A stretch of 64,000 nt of DNA from Marinomonas balearica (GCF_004362145.1 NZ_SNXC01000009.1:705206-769205); one strand, 5' to 3'. Positions 54,156-63,904 are shown, counted from the first letter of the stretch. Numbers and translations: made by a program. The notes: generated by a model not told the origin, from the letters alone.

Positions 54156-55574
54156 ATGTTTTTGCATCATCGTTTTTACGAGTTAGGGTCTGCCTTTTAT
54201 TCTGTAGAACGTATTAAACCTCTAAATGAACAGCGTTTAGTTGAAATAAACCTTCCTCTCGCTCAATTTCTTAGTGTTGATTTTAAAGATCAGCAAACGC
54301 TCGACACCCTCAATGGTGAAATCTCCGTACCTAAATCCCTTAGCATGGTGTATGCCGGGCATCAATTTGGTGGTTTTTCACCACAATTAGGCGATGGTCG
54401 CGGAATTTTATTAGGAGAGCTAGAAGGGCAAGACGGTTGCTTTTATGACTTGCATATAAAAGGGGTGGGGTTTACGCCTTTCTCTAGAATGGGAGACGGT
54501 CGCGCTGTTCTTCGTTCTTCAATCCGCGAATACCTTGTCAGTGAATACATGAATGCATTGGGCGTACCAAGTAGTCGCGCTTTGGCTTTATATGATTCAA
54601 ATCAGGCGGTGTATCGTGAACGTCCGGAACCCGGCGCTATGCTTGCTAGGGTCGCTAAAACTCATATACGTTTCGGTCATTTTGAATACTTCTTCTACAC
54701 CAAAAAAACCGAAGAACTCGATGCACTAATCCAATACAGTTTGAACCAATACTTTCCGACGTGTCTAAAAGAAGAGAACCCCATTCTGGCTATGTTTAAA
54801 GATATTGTGCTAAGAACAGCCGATATGATTGCGCACTGGCAAGCGATTGGTTTTCAGCATGGCGTCATGAACACCGATAATTTCAGTATATTGGGCGAGA
54901 CGATTGATTACGGCCCGTACGGTTTTATGGAAGAGTATGACCCAAGCTGGGTATGCAATCATTCTGATCATGAAGGCCGTTATGCTTTTGGACGTCAACC
55001 CAGTGTTGGGCTATGGAATCTAAATTGCCTTGCGAGAAGTTTTTCTCATCACCTTACGAAAGAGCAACTTGTTGAAGCGTTGACGCTGTATGAAACTCAA
55101 TTGGAAGAGCGCTTTTCGTCAATAATGTCCAATAAAATGGGTGTGTCGAAAGAAGCGCTCACAGATTCACTGATGAGTGAATGGTTGTCGATAATAAAGA
55201 AAGAACGCTTGGATTATACAACGGCGTTTAGGTTGCTGAGCCATGTATCAAAAGAAACACCATCTGTTTTACTTGATGAAGTAATTGATCGAGAGGCTGC
55301 TCGGGAATTTCTTGAGCGCTACTGGGAAAAACGCGAAGACAGACGCGATCAGGCGGCAGTTTCTGATCTAATGTTAAAAACAAATCCTAAATTTGTGCTA
55401 AGAAATTACCTAGCGCATCAGGTGATTGAAAGTGCCGAGCAGGGCAATTACTTACCGTTTAGAAAGTTGTTAAATGTGTTATCTAGCCCTTTTTCAGAAC
55501 ACGAAGAAAGTCATGATTTGGCAATGCCTTCTCCGGAATGGGGAAAACAACTCGAAGTAAGCTGCTCGTCTTAA
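54156..55574 (+). CDS. selO: Protein adenylyltransferase SelO (YdiU)
   Basis: A 472-residue pseudokinase-fold enzyme that transfers AMP to protein Ser/Thr/Tyr residues. The family block GHQFGGFSPQLGDGRGILLGE and the NTDNFSILGETIDYGPYGFM motif are present. The C-terminal end EVSCSS has Cys where eukaryotic SelO has selenocysteine. Monocistronic to gpsA with 27 bp between, so possibly cotranscribed. Full length. Confidence 0.92.
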   Translation: MFLHHRFYELGSAFYSVERIKPLNEQRLVEINLPLAQFLSVDFKDQQTLDTLNGEISVPKSLSMVYAGHQFGGFSPQLGDGRGILLGELEGQDGCFYDLHIKGVGFTPFSRMGDGRAVLRSSIREYLVSEYMNALGVPSSRALALYDSNQAVYRERPEPGAMLARVAKTHIRFGHFEYFFYTKKTEELDALIQYSLNQYFPTCLKEENPILAMFKDIVLRTADMIAHWQAIGFQHGVMNTDNFSILGETIDYGPYGFMEEYDPSWVCNHSDHEGRYAFGRQPSVGLWNLNCLARSFSHHLTKEQLVEALTLYETQLEERFSSIMSNKMGVSKEALTDSLMSEWLSIIKKERLDYTTAFRLLSHVSKETPSVLLDEVIDREAAREFLERYWEKREDRRDQAAVSDLMLKTNPKFVLRNYLAHQVIESAEQGNYLPFRKLLNVLSSPFSEHEESHDLAMPSPEWGKQLEVSCSS

Positions 55575-55601
55575 TCAATTTAAATATTAAAGAGATAATG
55601 T

Positions 55602-56621
55602 ATGAATAAGCAATCGGTGTGTGTACTTGGCGGTGGCAGTTTTGGTACCGCAATGGCGAACATCATGGCGCAAAATGGACATCAAGTCAGCCAATGGATG
55701 CGCAATGAGCAGCAAGTTGAAGAAATAAACTTAACAGGCTTAAATAGTCGCTACCTTCCTAATGCACCTTTACACCAAGAGCTTCTAGCCACGAATAATC
55801 TGGAAGAGGCAATTAGAGCCAGTGACACCATATTTGTCTCTATCCCTTCAAAATCTTTTGAGGATGTCGTTCAACGAATCGATGGCCTATTAACGCCAGA
55901 TAAACTGCTTATTAGTACGACAAAAGGTTTTAACCCGAAGCGTTTTGAACTTATGAGCGACATACTTAAGCGCAACTCTGCAACCCAACAAATTGGCGTC
56001 TTAAGTGGGCCAAACTTGGCAAAAGAGATTGCTGCTGGGCACCTGACTGGGTCTGTCATCGCGAGTGATCACGCCGGGTTGCGAGAAACGGTTATTGAGT
56101 TACTAAAATCACCTACCTTTCGAGTATATGAAAATACAGATATCACTGGCGTCGAGCTGGCAGGTGCATTAAAAAATATATACGCAATCGTCTGTGGTTT
56201 AGCGAAAGCGCTTAAAGTAGGCGAAAATACAATGGCGATGATCATGACACGAAGCCTCGCTGAAATGAGTCGTTTCGCCGTTCATTTTGGAGCCAACCCA
56301 ATGACGTTTTTGGGACTGGCCGGAATGGGAGACTTGATTGCAACGTGTACGTCCCCATTAAGTAGAAACTATCGAGTTGGTCACGCATTAGGGTCCGGAC
56401 AGTCGCTCGACGATGCAGTTCAGGCTATTGGAGAAGTTGCGGAAGGTGTTAATACATTACGAATGGTGCGTGAAGAAGCGAATAAGCACCAATTATACAT
56501 GCCTTTAGCTGAGGGGCTTTATCAACTTATATTTGAAAAAGCAAAGCTTGAAACTTTGGTCGGTAGCATGATGACGGGCGGACAAAAGTGGGATGTTGAG
56601 TTTGCCACTTACGAAAAATAA
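55602..56621 (+). CDS. gpsA: Glycerol-3-phosphate dehydrogenase [NAD(P)+]
   Basis: A 339-residue cytoplasmic enzyme making sn-glycerol 3-phosphate for phospholipids. The nucleotide motif GGGSFGTAMA is at 10-19. The signature GVELAGALKNIYAIVCG, with its catalytic lysine, and AGMGDLIATCTSPLSRNYRVG follow. Starts the gpsA-DUF4389-sixA group. Confidence 0.96.
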   Translation: MNKQSVCVLGGGSFGTAMANIMAQNGHQVSQWMRNEQQVEEINLTGLNSRYLPNAPLHQELLATNNLEEAIRASDTIFVSIPSKSFEDVVQRIDGLLTPDKLLISTTKGFNPKRFELMSDILKRNSATQQIGVLSGPNLAKEIAAGHLTGSVIASDHAGLRETVIELLKSPTFRVYENTDITGVELAGALKNIYAIVCGLAKALKVGENTMAMIMTRSLAEMSRFAVHFGANPMTFLGLAGMGDLIATCTSPLSRNYRVGHALGSGQSLDDAVQAIGEVAEGVNTLRMVREEANKHQLYMPLAEGLYQLIFEKAKLETLVGSMMTGGQKWDVEFATYEK

Positions 56622-56637
56622 ATTTAGGAGAATAAAA

Positions 56638-56895
56638 ATGAATAAAGCAGGGTACCAAAATCAATCGTTCTGGATCCGACTTATTTTTATGCTAATTTAT
56701 TGGGGGGTGTTGAATATTGCTTTGACGCTTTTTGGTCTACTCTTATTCATTGTCACCATAGTGAAACTTGGATCGAAGCATGAACCTACTACGCTTAATA
56801 AATGGCTTGCTTGCTTGAGTTCGTTTATTAGAGACACAATAAAATTCCTCTCATTCGATGTTGAAGATAAACCATATCCTTTTAAGCCTTGGTAG
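56638..56895 (+). CDS. DUF4389 membrane protein
   Basis: 85 residues from ATG 56638 with TTTAGGAG upstream; a longer TTG form starts inside gpsA. It has two hydrophobic segments (about 11-45) and the SFIRDTIKFLSFDVEDKPYPF ending typical of DUF4389 proteins beside gpsA in pseudomonads. Function unknown. Confidence 0.82.
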   Translation: MNKAGYQNQSFWIRLIFMLIYWGVLNIALTLFGLLLFIVTIVKLGSKHEPTTLNKWLACLSSFIRDTIKFLSFDVEDKPYPFKPW

Positions 56896-56906
56896 TTTCG
56901 GCATGT

Positions 56907-56938
56907 GAACACCGTTTTTTATTGAGACGGTGTTCTTT
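56907..56938 (+). terminator. Hairpin terminator between DUF4389 and sixA
   Basis: GAACACCGT at 56907-56915 pairs perfectly with ACGGTGTTC at 56927-56935 around an 11-base loop and ends in three T residues. Confidence 0.6.
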
Positions 56939-56969
56939 AAATGTGTACAGAAAAGAGTGATTAAAAGTT

Positions 56970-57446
56970 ATGAAAAAGCTTTATGTAATGCGGCATGGGA
57001 ACGCTGAAGCCTATGGATACCAGAATGATGCAGAAAGAAACCTAACAGAAATAGGCCGAGTTGAAGCGCGGCAATCTGCACAACAGTTTCTGGAGCGAGT
57101 TCAACAAATTGATGCAGTTTTTGTCAGTCCCTATGTAAGAGCTCAGCAGACGGCAGAAGAGTTTCTGGATGTTTATGAGTTTAATGGCCCAGTATCCACA
57201 GAGGGTGGAATAACGCCAAGTGGCAAAGAGCTTGATGTTGCGCTTTGGCTTCATGAGCAACCCTACGATTCCATATTGCTTATTACTCATCAACCATTTG
57301 CCCATCAATTGGTTGAACTACTGTCACAAGAGGCTCTACCTGCCAACTTTGGCATGACAACAGCGACGATAGCGGCACTTGAGGGCGAGTTGTTCGCAAC
57401 AGCCTGTTGTCATTTTCAATGGGCGATTCATCCCAGCAATCAGTAA
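56970..57446 (+). CDS. sixA: Phosphohistidine phosphatase SixA
   Basis: A 158-residue histidine phosphatase with the RHG motif at 8-10 (MRHGNAEAYG) and a second histidine in LLITHQPFAHQL. SixA removes phosphate from histidine phosphotransfer domains or NPr of the nitrogen phosphotransferase system. Length is near E. coli SixA (161). Confidence 0.9.
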   Translation: MKKLYVMRHGNAEAYGYQNDAERNLTEIGRVEARQSAQQFLERVQQIDAVFVSPYVRAQQTAEEFLDVYEFNGPVSTEGGITPSGKELDVALWLHEQPYDSILLITHQPFAHQLVELLSQEALPANFGMTTATIAALEGELFATACCHFQWAIHPSNQ

Positions 57447-57466
57447 TTTTGGTGAAGTGAAGGAAT

Positions 57467-58327
57467 ATGCCAAACGAAATCTTTTATACCCTAAGACATA
57501 CACGCCTTGCGGCAAAGCAATGGCGATCACCTAACCCTAATGCACTTCGTGTTCTTGGTCTTCATGGTTGGATGGACAATGCAGCGACGTTTGACCATCT
57601 GGCGCCGTATTTAAACGAGTTTAATTTTACCGCTCTGGATATGGCCGGGCATGGTTTGTCAGATCATCGACCAGACGGCGCATTTTATAATCTGTGGGAT
57701 CATGCCCTAGATGTGATTAGCGTATTACAGTTGAGTAGCGAAAGTACTTGGCTTGTTGGCCACAGCATGGGCGGAGGTGTGGCCATGCTTGTCGCTGCAC
57801 TTGCTCCTGAAAAAGTAAGAGGTCTTATTATTTTAGACAGCATCGGCCCTGCGACTTCAGATGGGAAGGAGCGTGTGTCTACAATGCAGCGCGCTGTTCA
57901 GAAAATGGTTAAGCTAAATTTGAACCGATCTCCTATGTATCCAAGTATTGAAGATATGGCTTACGCCCGCGCGAATGGGTTTACTCAATTGAGCGAAGCC
58001 AGTGCCCGCATTTTGGTTAAGCGCGGTGCGATTCAAAAAGAGGGCGAATGGTATTGGCGTCACGACAGTAAATTAGCGTTCCCTTCTCCTTATCGTATGG
58101 ATGAAGAGTCCGTTGCTTCCTTTGCACATGAAGTGAAGTGTCCGACGTTGGCATTGCTCGCCAATGAAGGTCTATATGTTGATAAGAAAAATCTGGTCGA
58201 TAAGCGTGCGAATGAGTTCTCATGGATTAAAATGCATTGGCTAGATGGAAATCATCATTTTCATCTAGAAACAGAAAGTGTTTTATCCGTTGCGGAGCAC
58301 ATAGGACATTTTATTGATAAAAATTGA
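57467..58327 (+). CDS. Alpha/beta hydrolase
   Basis: A 286-residue alpha/beta-hydrolase fold enzyme. The oxyanion block LGLHGWMDNAATFDHL, nucleophile S100 in GHSMGGG and a histidine in DGNHHFHLE complete the triad. It begins 20 bp after sixA. Similar enzymes beside sixA in pseudomonads have no firmly assigned substrate. Confidence 0.87.
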   Translation: MPNEIFYTLRHTRLAAKQWRSPNPNALRVLGLHGWMDNAATFDHLAPYLNEFNFTALDMAGHGLSDHRPDGAFYNLWDHALDVISVLQLSSESTWLVGHSMGGGVAMLVAALAPEKVRGLIILDSIGPATSDGKERVSTMQRAVQKMVKLNLNRSPMYPSIEDMAYARANGFTQLSEASARILVKRGAIQKEGEWYWRHDSKLAFPSPYRMDEESVASFAHEVKCPTLALLANEGLYVDKKNLVDKRANEFSWIKMHWLDGNHHFHLETESVLSVAEHIGHFIDKN

Positions 58328-58373
58328 TTCATTACGTTACCAAATTATACGTTCGATAGAAGGGTGAAGGTAA

Positions 58374-59177
58374 ATGAATAGACATTATGTAGCAAAGCTC
58401 GTCGTAGGATGTGGTTTGGTTTGGTCGTCACTTGCGCATGCCCTTATCAGTGATATCGAACCTTACCGAGGTGCCAAGCTGATCAAAAGTGTTCCAATGG
58501 TAGAGGTGGATACAGAAATACCGCTTTCTAAAATTCAGCGCGTTGGAAGAGGTTGGGAGCCAAAAGAAGTTTTTCGTCTTACAGGGAATGTTCAAGAAAA
58601 CCTATATAAAATTGGGCGAAACGTACCGCTAGAAGATGTAATCGAACACTATCGCTCTGCGTTACTCGCTCTAGCGGGTGTGAAAGTTGAGTTCCAGTGC
58701 CAGTCTCGCGATTGCGGTAGCTCAAATGCTTGGGCAAATGATTTCTTCAAAGATTACTTACTTTATGGGCCGGACGGTAAGCAGTTTCTAATGGCTGTGT
58801 CTGAAGAGTCTGGTGCTTACCAAGTTCTATACATTAATAGGCGTGGTGCAGGCGACATTATGGTTCGGTTAGATGAAATCGTACCGAACCAAGAAAAGCA
58901 GCTTGATCTCGAAATTGTTGCGCAAATGTCCGCCAGCGATCAGCCGAGAATTAGGCGCTTTCTTACTGAGCTTTCAGCGGGTGATCAGGTCATCGGTTTT
59001 GTGACGAGTGCCGCGACTACGGATAAAACGGCATTGTCGGTGGGCGATGATACGATCGAAAGTATTCTTGCAGGGCTGAATGAGCGTCAAAAGGAAAAAG
59101 TAACGTTTGTTAATATTGCAAATTTAGGACGAGTGACATTAGGTGATAACCGAGTCGTGTTTATATATTCACGCTAG
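58374..59177 (+). CDS. DUF4892 exported protein
   Basis: A 267-residue periplasmic protein with a signal peptide ending around LAHA. It matches the DUF4892 layout: an N-terminal motif DIEPYRGAKLI, QSRDCGSSNAWANDFF with two cysteines (CQSRDC), and a C-terminal half predicted to be OmpA/peptidoglycan-like alpha/beta. No enzyme motif is visible. It closes the hydrolase group and is followed by a terminator. Confidence 0.82.
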   Translation: MNRHYVAKLVVGCGLVWSSLAHALISDIEPYRGAKLIKSVPMVEVDTEIPLSKIQRVGRGWEPKEVFRLTGNVQENLYKIGRNVPLEDVIEHYRSALLALAGVKVEFQCQSRDCGSSNAWANDFFKDYLLYGPDGKQFLMAVSEESGAYQVLYINRRGAGDIMVRLDEIVPNQEKQLDLEIVAQMSASDQPRIRRFLTELSAGDQVIGFVTSAATTDKTALSVGDDTIESILAGLNERQKEKVTFVNIANLGRVTLGDNRVVFIYSR

Positions 59178-59203
59178 ACGTACATTGACATAAAACTAAA
59201 ATA

Positions 59204-59228
59204 GAAAAGCACCTCTTGGTGCTTTTTT
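59204..59228 (+). terminator. Rho-independent terminator after the DUF4892 gene
   Basis: AAAAGCACC at 59204-59212 pairs with GGTGCTTTT at 59217-59225 around TCTT, then more T residues. Confidence 0.92.
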
Positions 59229-59267
59229 TGTGAGTCAATAAAAGCCCTTAGCGATACTGTCTATTTT

Positions 59268-59298
59268 GATAATATAGGAATATAATTTACTTATATTA
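59268..59298. promoter_or_regulatory. AT-rich nested palindromes upstream of the kfrA-like gene
   Basis: AATATAA at 59278-59284 pairs with TTATATT at 59290-59296, and ATAATATA at 59268-59275 pairs with TATATTAT at 59291-59298. The symmetric region lies 26 bp before the start codon and probably includes the promoter. KfrA proteins repress their own promoters, so an autoregulatory operator is plausible. Confidence 0.45.
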
Positions 59299-59323
59299 TT
59301 ATATTTATTCTAAGGGATGAATT

Positions 59324-60091
59324 ATGGCTCGCAAAGCAAATATTTCCAGAGAAGAGATTATTTCGGCCTGTTGGCATCTTCTCGAACAAAACCACTTCCC
59401 AAACATTCCTAGGTTAGCGGCACACTTTTTCGCACTAGACGGCCGTAAATGCTCCAACACCACTTTGTTGAATGGTGTAACAGAATGGGAAGAGCTATAT
59501 CATGAGCATAAGAAAAATGAGCTCTCGGAATTAGACTCGCTGATCGATCCTGCTCTAAAGCGCTTTTCAAGAGACATCACACAAACGCTTGCGATTTTAT
59601 TCGATGAGAAAACAGCCGATATTGAAGAACACTTTTCATTAAAAGAAGGGTCTCTTTCTGGGCAATACCTTTCGCTTTCTAATGTTGTTGCAGAGCAAGA
59701 AAAGGAAATTGAAAAGCTCTCAAGCGAAAATATTGAACTGAACACTGAAAATCGTCTATTAAAGCAAGAGTTGTCACAAACAAGCGCACAACTGGACAAT
59801 CAACTGTCTCAGTCACGCGTCTTTCAAAGTTTGATTTCAAAGCAAGAAGCTGAGCTAAAAGAGCAAAGCCTAAATGTTGCACAGCGCGAAGTGGATTTAG
59901 CCAAACAAGACGCAAAAATTCAAAGCTTGCTAGAAGACAATCAAAAATTGGCCTCACAGTTAGAGCGACAACAACAGTCATCTCAGCATAATCATCAACA
60001 AATGTTATTGATTGAGCAGCTTATAAGCAAAGTAGGCGGACTTGAGCAATCAATGATAGAGCTTGATAATAAGGGCGCAGCGAAAAATTAA
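59324..60091 (+). CDS. KfrA-like DNA-binding coiled-coil protein
   Basis: 255 residues. The N-terminal 90 residues resemble the KfrA_N DNA-binding domain (ISREEIISACWHLLEQN, FPNIPRLAAHF). The rest, from about 120 to 240, is a long alpha-helical coiled coil rich in Glu, Gln, Lys and Leu. KfrA proteins are best known from plasmids, where they bind DNA and support partition or repress transcription. This copy sits between a core gene group and prmB, with no plasmid genes in sight. AAGGGA precedes the ATG. Confidence 0.8.
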   Translation: MARKANISREEIISACWHLLEQNHFPNIPRLAAHFFALDGRKCSNTTLLNGVTEWEELYHEHKKNELSELDSLIDPALKRFSRDITQTLAILFDEKTADIEEHFSLKEGSLSGQYLSLSNVVAEQEKEIEKLSSENIELNTENRLLKQELSQTSAQLDNQLSQSRVFQSLISKQEAELKEQSLNVAQREVDLAKQDAKIQSLLEDNQKLASQLERQQQSSQHNHQQMLLIEQLISKVGGLEQSMIELDNKGAAKN

Positions 60092-60186
60092 ACGGATAAA
60101 AAATGAGTCTCTATGGGCGCAGAAATCAAAACACGCTATAATCTCGCCGCTTAAAACGGTTATACACACAATACAAAAGAGAGAAC

Positions 60187-61089
60187 ATGAGTCGACATCA
60201 GTCTGCTATTAAAGACCTTCATTCCATAAAAGATTTTATTCGTTGGACCTACAGCCGTTTTCAAGGCGCTGAACTTTTCTATGGGCATGGTACAGACAAT
60301 CCGTGGGATGAGGCTGTTCATCTTGTTATGGGGGCGTTGCGCCTCCCGCTTGATTTCGACAAAGACATGTTAGATGCACGCTTAACCGTCGACGAAAAAA
60401 AGCGTATTTTAACGTTTGTGCATCTAAGAATATCGAAACGAGAGCCTTTGCCCTATTTATTAGGTAAAGCTTGGTTTATGGGATTGGATTTCAAAGTCAG
60501 TCGCGAAACACTGATTCCGCGCTCTCCCATCATGGCGCTCATCGAAAACGAATTTCAACCTTGGTTAAGTCACTATCCTTTGCATATACTGGATATGTGT
60601 ACAGGGAGCGGTTGTATCGGCATCGCAACTGCACTGACATTTGAAGACGCTCAAGTGGATTTGTCGGACATTAGTTCCGCGGCATTACGCATCGCGTCAG
60701 AGAATGTGTCCGATTATGATCTGGATGATCGTGTCACCGTTATAGAGTCGGACATGTTCGAAGGATTAGCGGATAAAAAATACGACCTGATCGTGTGTAA
60801 TCCGCCATATGTCGATGCTAACGACTACAACAGCGCTCCAGCTGAGTTTCATAATGAGCCGCAGATCGCGCTGACATCAGGCGAAGATGGTCTGGACTTT
60901 ACGCGAAAATTTTTGAGTCAAGCTGCGAATTATCTGCACGATGGCGGTATAGTCGTGTATGAAGTAGGAAACAGCGAAACCGCATTACAAGCCGCTTACC
61001 CAGATACTGAGTTCATGTGGGTAGAGCTTGAACAAGGCGGCAATGGCGTATTTGTATTAGCAAAAGAACAATTAAACATTTTTTTATAA
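60187..61089 (+). CDS. prmB: Ribosomal protein L3 N5-glutamine methyltransferase PrmB
   Basis: A 300-residue SAM-dependent methyltransferase acting on a glutamine of ribosomal protein uL3. SAM motif I is LDMCTGSGCIGIA and the glutamine-binding motif is NPPYVDANDY. The N-terminal helical domain (LPYLLGKAWFMGLDFKV) distinguishes it from PrmC. It is followed by aroC after 25 bp, the usual gammaproteobacterial arrangement. Confidence 0.95.
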   Translation: MSRHQSAIKDLHSIKDFIRWTYSRFQGAELFYGHGTDNPWDEAVHLVMGALRLPLDFDKDMLDARLTVDEKKRILTFVHLRISKREPLPYLLGKAWFMGLDFKVSRETLIPRSPIMALIENEFQPWLSHYPLHILDMCTGSGCIGIATALTFEDAQVDLSDISSAALRIASENVSDYDLDDRVTVIESDMFEGLADKKYDLIVCNPPYVDANDYNSAPAEFHNEPQIALTSGEDGLDFTRKFLSQAANYLHDGGIVVYEVGNSETALQAAYPDTEFMWVELEQGGNGVFVLAKEQLNIFL

Positions 61090-61114
61090 GATTATTTAGA
61101 GAGTACTTAGCACT

Positions 61115-62215
61115 ATGTCTGGCAATACGTTTGGTACATTATTTAAAGTGACTACGTTTGGTGAGAGTCACGGTTTAGCGCTTGGCGCCATTGTTGATGG
61201 GTGTCCGCCGGGCGTTGAAATTTGCGAAGAGGATCTTCAGCGAGATCTTGATTTACGCAAGCCTGGCACATCTCGTTACACGACACAGAGACGTGAACCC
61301 GATCAAGTCAAAATTTTGTCAGGCGTTTTTGAAGGTAAGACGACAGGCACGCCAATCGGCCTTTTGATCGAAAACACCGACCAAAGGTCACGCGATTACG
61401 GAAACATCAAAGATACATTTCGTCCGGCTCATGCGGATTATACATACAATCAAAAATACGGTTTTCGCGATTATCGCGGTGGCGGTCGCTCGTCTGCCCG
61501 TGAAACAGCAATGCGGGTTGCAGCTGGAGCAATCGCTAAAAAATACCTTAAGCAGCGGTTTGGTATTGAAATTCAAGGTTTTTTATCACAACTTGGCCCA
61601 ATCAAGCTAGAAATGAAAGATTTAAGCCAAGTTTACGAGAATCCGTTCTTTAGCCCTGATCCGGATGCGATCCCTCAACTTGAAGAATACATGACGGAGC
61701 TACGTCGTGAAGGTGATTCAGTCGGCGCTAAAATTACCGTATTAGCGAAAAACGTGATGCCCGGATTAGGCGCGCCAGTATTTGATCGTTTGGACGCGGA
61801 TATAGCAAAAGCGATGATGGGAATTAACGCAGTAAAAGGCGTGGAAATTGGCGATGGCTTTGATGTTATTGAACAAAAGGGGAGCCAACACCGTGATGAG
61901 ATGTCTGCCAATGGGTTTTTAAGTAACCACGCGGGTGGCGTTTTAGGTGGAATTTCTTCTGGCCAAGACATTGTTGTTCATATGGCGCTCAAGCCTACTA
62001 GCAGTATAACTGTTCCGGGTAAGAGCATTGACAGTAATGGTAATGAAATCGATGTGATCACAAAAGGTCGCCATGATCCATGTGTTGGTATCCGTGCAAC
62101 GCCGATTGCAGAAGCAATGTTAGCACTGACATTGATCGATCACTTGCTGCGCCATCGCGGGCAGAACGCCGATGTCACATGTGAGACGCCAATAATCAAT
62201 GGATTAGTTGATTAA
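61115..62215 (+). CDS. aroC: Chorismate synthase
   Basis: A 366-residue FMN-dependent enzyme, last step of the shikimate pathway. Family signatures are [42 protein letters not shown] split across the core, and [16 protein letters not shown]. Cotranscribed with prmB; a terminator follows. Confidence 0.97.
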   Translation: MSGNTFGTLFKVTTFGESHGLALGAIVDGCPPGVEICEEDLQRDLDLRKPGTSRYTTQRREPDQVKILSGVFEGKTTGTPIGLLIENTDQRSRDYGNIKDTFRPAHADYTYNQKYGFRDYRGGGRSSARETAMRVAAGAIAKKYLKQRFGIEIQGFLSQLGPIKLEMKDLSQVYENPFFSPDPDAIPQLEEYMTELRREGDSVGAKITVLAKNVMPGLGAPVFDRLDADIAKAMMGINAVKGVEIGDGFDVIEQKGSQHRDEMSANGFLSNHAGGVLGGISSGQDIVVHMALKPTSSITVPGKSIDSNGNEIDVITKGRHDPCVGIRATPIAEAMLALTLIDHLLRHRGQNADVTCETPIINGLVD

Positions 62216-62285
62216 CTCAGTAATTGTGCGCCATACCGCTAAGCGGTAAAAGTACGAAGATACTGTAAATTCTGACGAATTAGAC

Positions 62286-62322
62286 AAAAAAGCCGATGCA
62301 ACTACATGCATCGGCTTTTTTT
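62286..62322 (+). terminator. Rho-independent terminator after aroC
   Basis: The 15-bp stem 62286-62300 with 62307-62321 (AAAAAAGCCGATGCA and complement) has a six-base loop and a T-run. Confidence 0.94.
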
Positions 62323-62383
62323 GTTTGATAACATTCTGACAAACACTCTCACATTGGTTTTGCGATTACACTAAGGAGATAAT

Positions 62384-62947
62384 GTGTCCGTCGTTTTACG
62401 TATTTTAGTGGGTTCTAACAACCCCGTAAAAATTGGGGCAGCACATAAAGCGTTTTCAACCGCTTTCCCCGATTATTCTATTCACAGTGAAGGAATGAAC
62501 GCTCCGTCAAATGTACCCGATCAGCCAATGACCGAATTGGATACTCGTTTAGGTGCTGAAAATCGAACGGCGTATTGTGAGCAGTCAGATAAAGAGCGCA
62601 GCTACGACTACTATGTCGCTATGGAAGGAGGGGTGGACAAGTTTTCAGAAGGCCCAGCCACCTTTGCTTACATATCCATTCGTGGACAGCATAACGAACA
62701 GCAAGCGCGTCGTCATTCTGTCGGGCGATCTGCGAATCTACCATTACCTAAACGCATTTACGAACGCTTGCAAGCGGGGGAAGAGTTAGGGCATGTGATG
62801 GATGATGTGTTCAATCAAACCAATATTAAACAAAAGGGTGGTGCAATTGGTTTGTTAACGAATCATCTGGCGACACGAGAAAGCATTTATATTGATGCAA
62901 TCACTCTCGCACTGGCACCTTACTTTCATCCTGAACACTATCTCTAA
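62384..62947 (+). CDS. yjjX: Inosine/xanthosine triphosphatase (YjjX family)
   Basis: A 187-residue nucleotide-pool cleaner that hydrolyses ITP and XTP. The start VGSNNPVKIGAAHKAF, AMEGGVDKF and KGGAIGLLTNHLATRESIY follow YjjX. Initiation is at GTG 62384 with AAGGAG 8 bp upstream. It precedes another housecleaning enzyme, yjjG, by 12 bp. Confidence 0.92.
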   Translation: MSVVLRILVGSNNPVKIGAAHKAFSTAFPDYSIHSEGMNAPSNVPDQPMTELDTRLGAENRTAYCEQSDKERSYDYYVAMEGGVDKFSEGPATFAYISIRGQHNEQQARRHSVGRSANLPLPKRIYERLQAGEELGHVMDDVFNQTNIKQKGGAIGLLTNHLATRESIYIDAITLALAPYFHPEHYL

Positions 62948-62959
62948 GAAGAGAACACA

Positions 62960-63649
62960 ATGCCTCGTAAATACGATTATATAATTTTTGATGCCGATGA
63001 AACCTTATTTCACTTCGATGCGTTTGCAGGATTACAAAATCAGTTCAAACAATTTAATGTAGAATTCAGCGAAGAAGACTTTAAAGAATACCAACGGGTG
63101 AATAAACCGCTTTGGGTGCAATATCAAAACGGTGATATCGACGCCAAAACACTTCAAGTAACCCGTTTCGAAGCGTGGGCGAACAGGCTTAATGTATCGG
63201 CCGAAATGCTTAACGATGGATTCCTTGAATCGATGGCAGACATTTGCAAACCGTTACCCGGTGCGAAAATAATGATAGAAAGCTTACTTGAACGCTCTGT
63301 AAAGCTCGCCATCATTACCAATGGCTTTACTGGCCTACAACAAAAGCGATTGCAACGTACAGGCTTTTTACCTCATTTCGAACACATTGTTATTTCAGAG
63401 CAATATGGAATTGCTAAACCTCACGTATCCATATTTGAACACACGCTTTCATTACTCGGTTGTGAAGACAAGCGTAAAGCCCTCATGGTTGGAGACACGC
63501 TCGCGTCTGACATTCAAGGTGGAAACAACGCTGGAATCGACACATGTTGGATAAATCATCACAACGACCACGCACCGAGCGAATTAATGCCCACTAAAGA
63601 AGTAACAGACCTTCATCAACTGACGCAATGGCTTATAAACCTTAAATAG
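62960..63649 (+). CDS. yjjG: Pyrimidine 5'-nucleotidase YjjG (HAD family)
   Basis: A 229-residue HAD-superfamily phosphatase. Motif I is FDADETLFHFD, motif II IITNGF, motif III the lysine in GIAKPHVSIF and motif IV VGDTLASDIQGG. It aligns closely with E. coli YjjG, which dephosphorylates mutagenic or modified pyrimidine nucleotides. Likely cotranscribed with yjjX. Confidence 0.93.
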   Translation: MPRKYDYIIFDADETLFHFDAFAGLQNQFKQFNVEFSEEDFKEYQRVNKPLWVQYQNGDIDAKTLQVTRFEAWANRLNVSAEMLNDGFLESMADICKPLPGAKIMIESLLERSVKLAIITNGFTGLQQKRLQRTGFLPHFEHIVISEQYGIAKPHVSIFEHTLSLLGCEDKRKALMVGDTLASDIQGGNNAGIDTCWINHHNDHAPSELMPTKEVTDLHQLTQWLINLK

Positions 63650-63904
63650 ACTGTTTATTTTATTTTTTCAAAACTTTTGCACGTATTTATAATGTGAGTG
63701 AAATTCACTTTCTCGTTTTGACTATTACGTCTACTAAAAGTGTATTAATATCAGGTGCATAGTGAATGGGTGGTCGAAATAGTGTGCCATACCTATAAAT
63801 ACATATGCGCATGCTCGTTTTCAATGCTCGCTTTTTCGGGAGGGTTGAAAAGCTATTTTTATTCAAAGGGTTAGGTGGAAGTGTGAAATAACCCGACTGG
63901 ATAA

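Noticed and set aside
55557..55574. Possible selenocysteine use at the end of SelO
   Set aside because: The codon at the eukaryotic Sec position is an ordinary Cys codon and the frame ends with a normal TAA; no SECIS-like need arises.
63650..63904. Possible small gene or operator between yjjG and the last partial gene
   Set aside because: Only a 5-bp inverted repeat (AGTGA/TCACT) and AT-rich sequence are present; no coding pattern or clear promoter.
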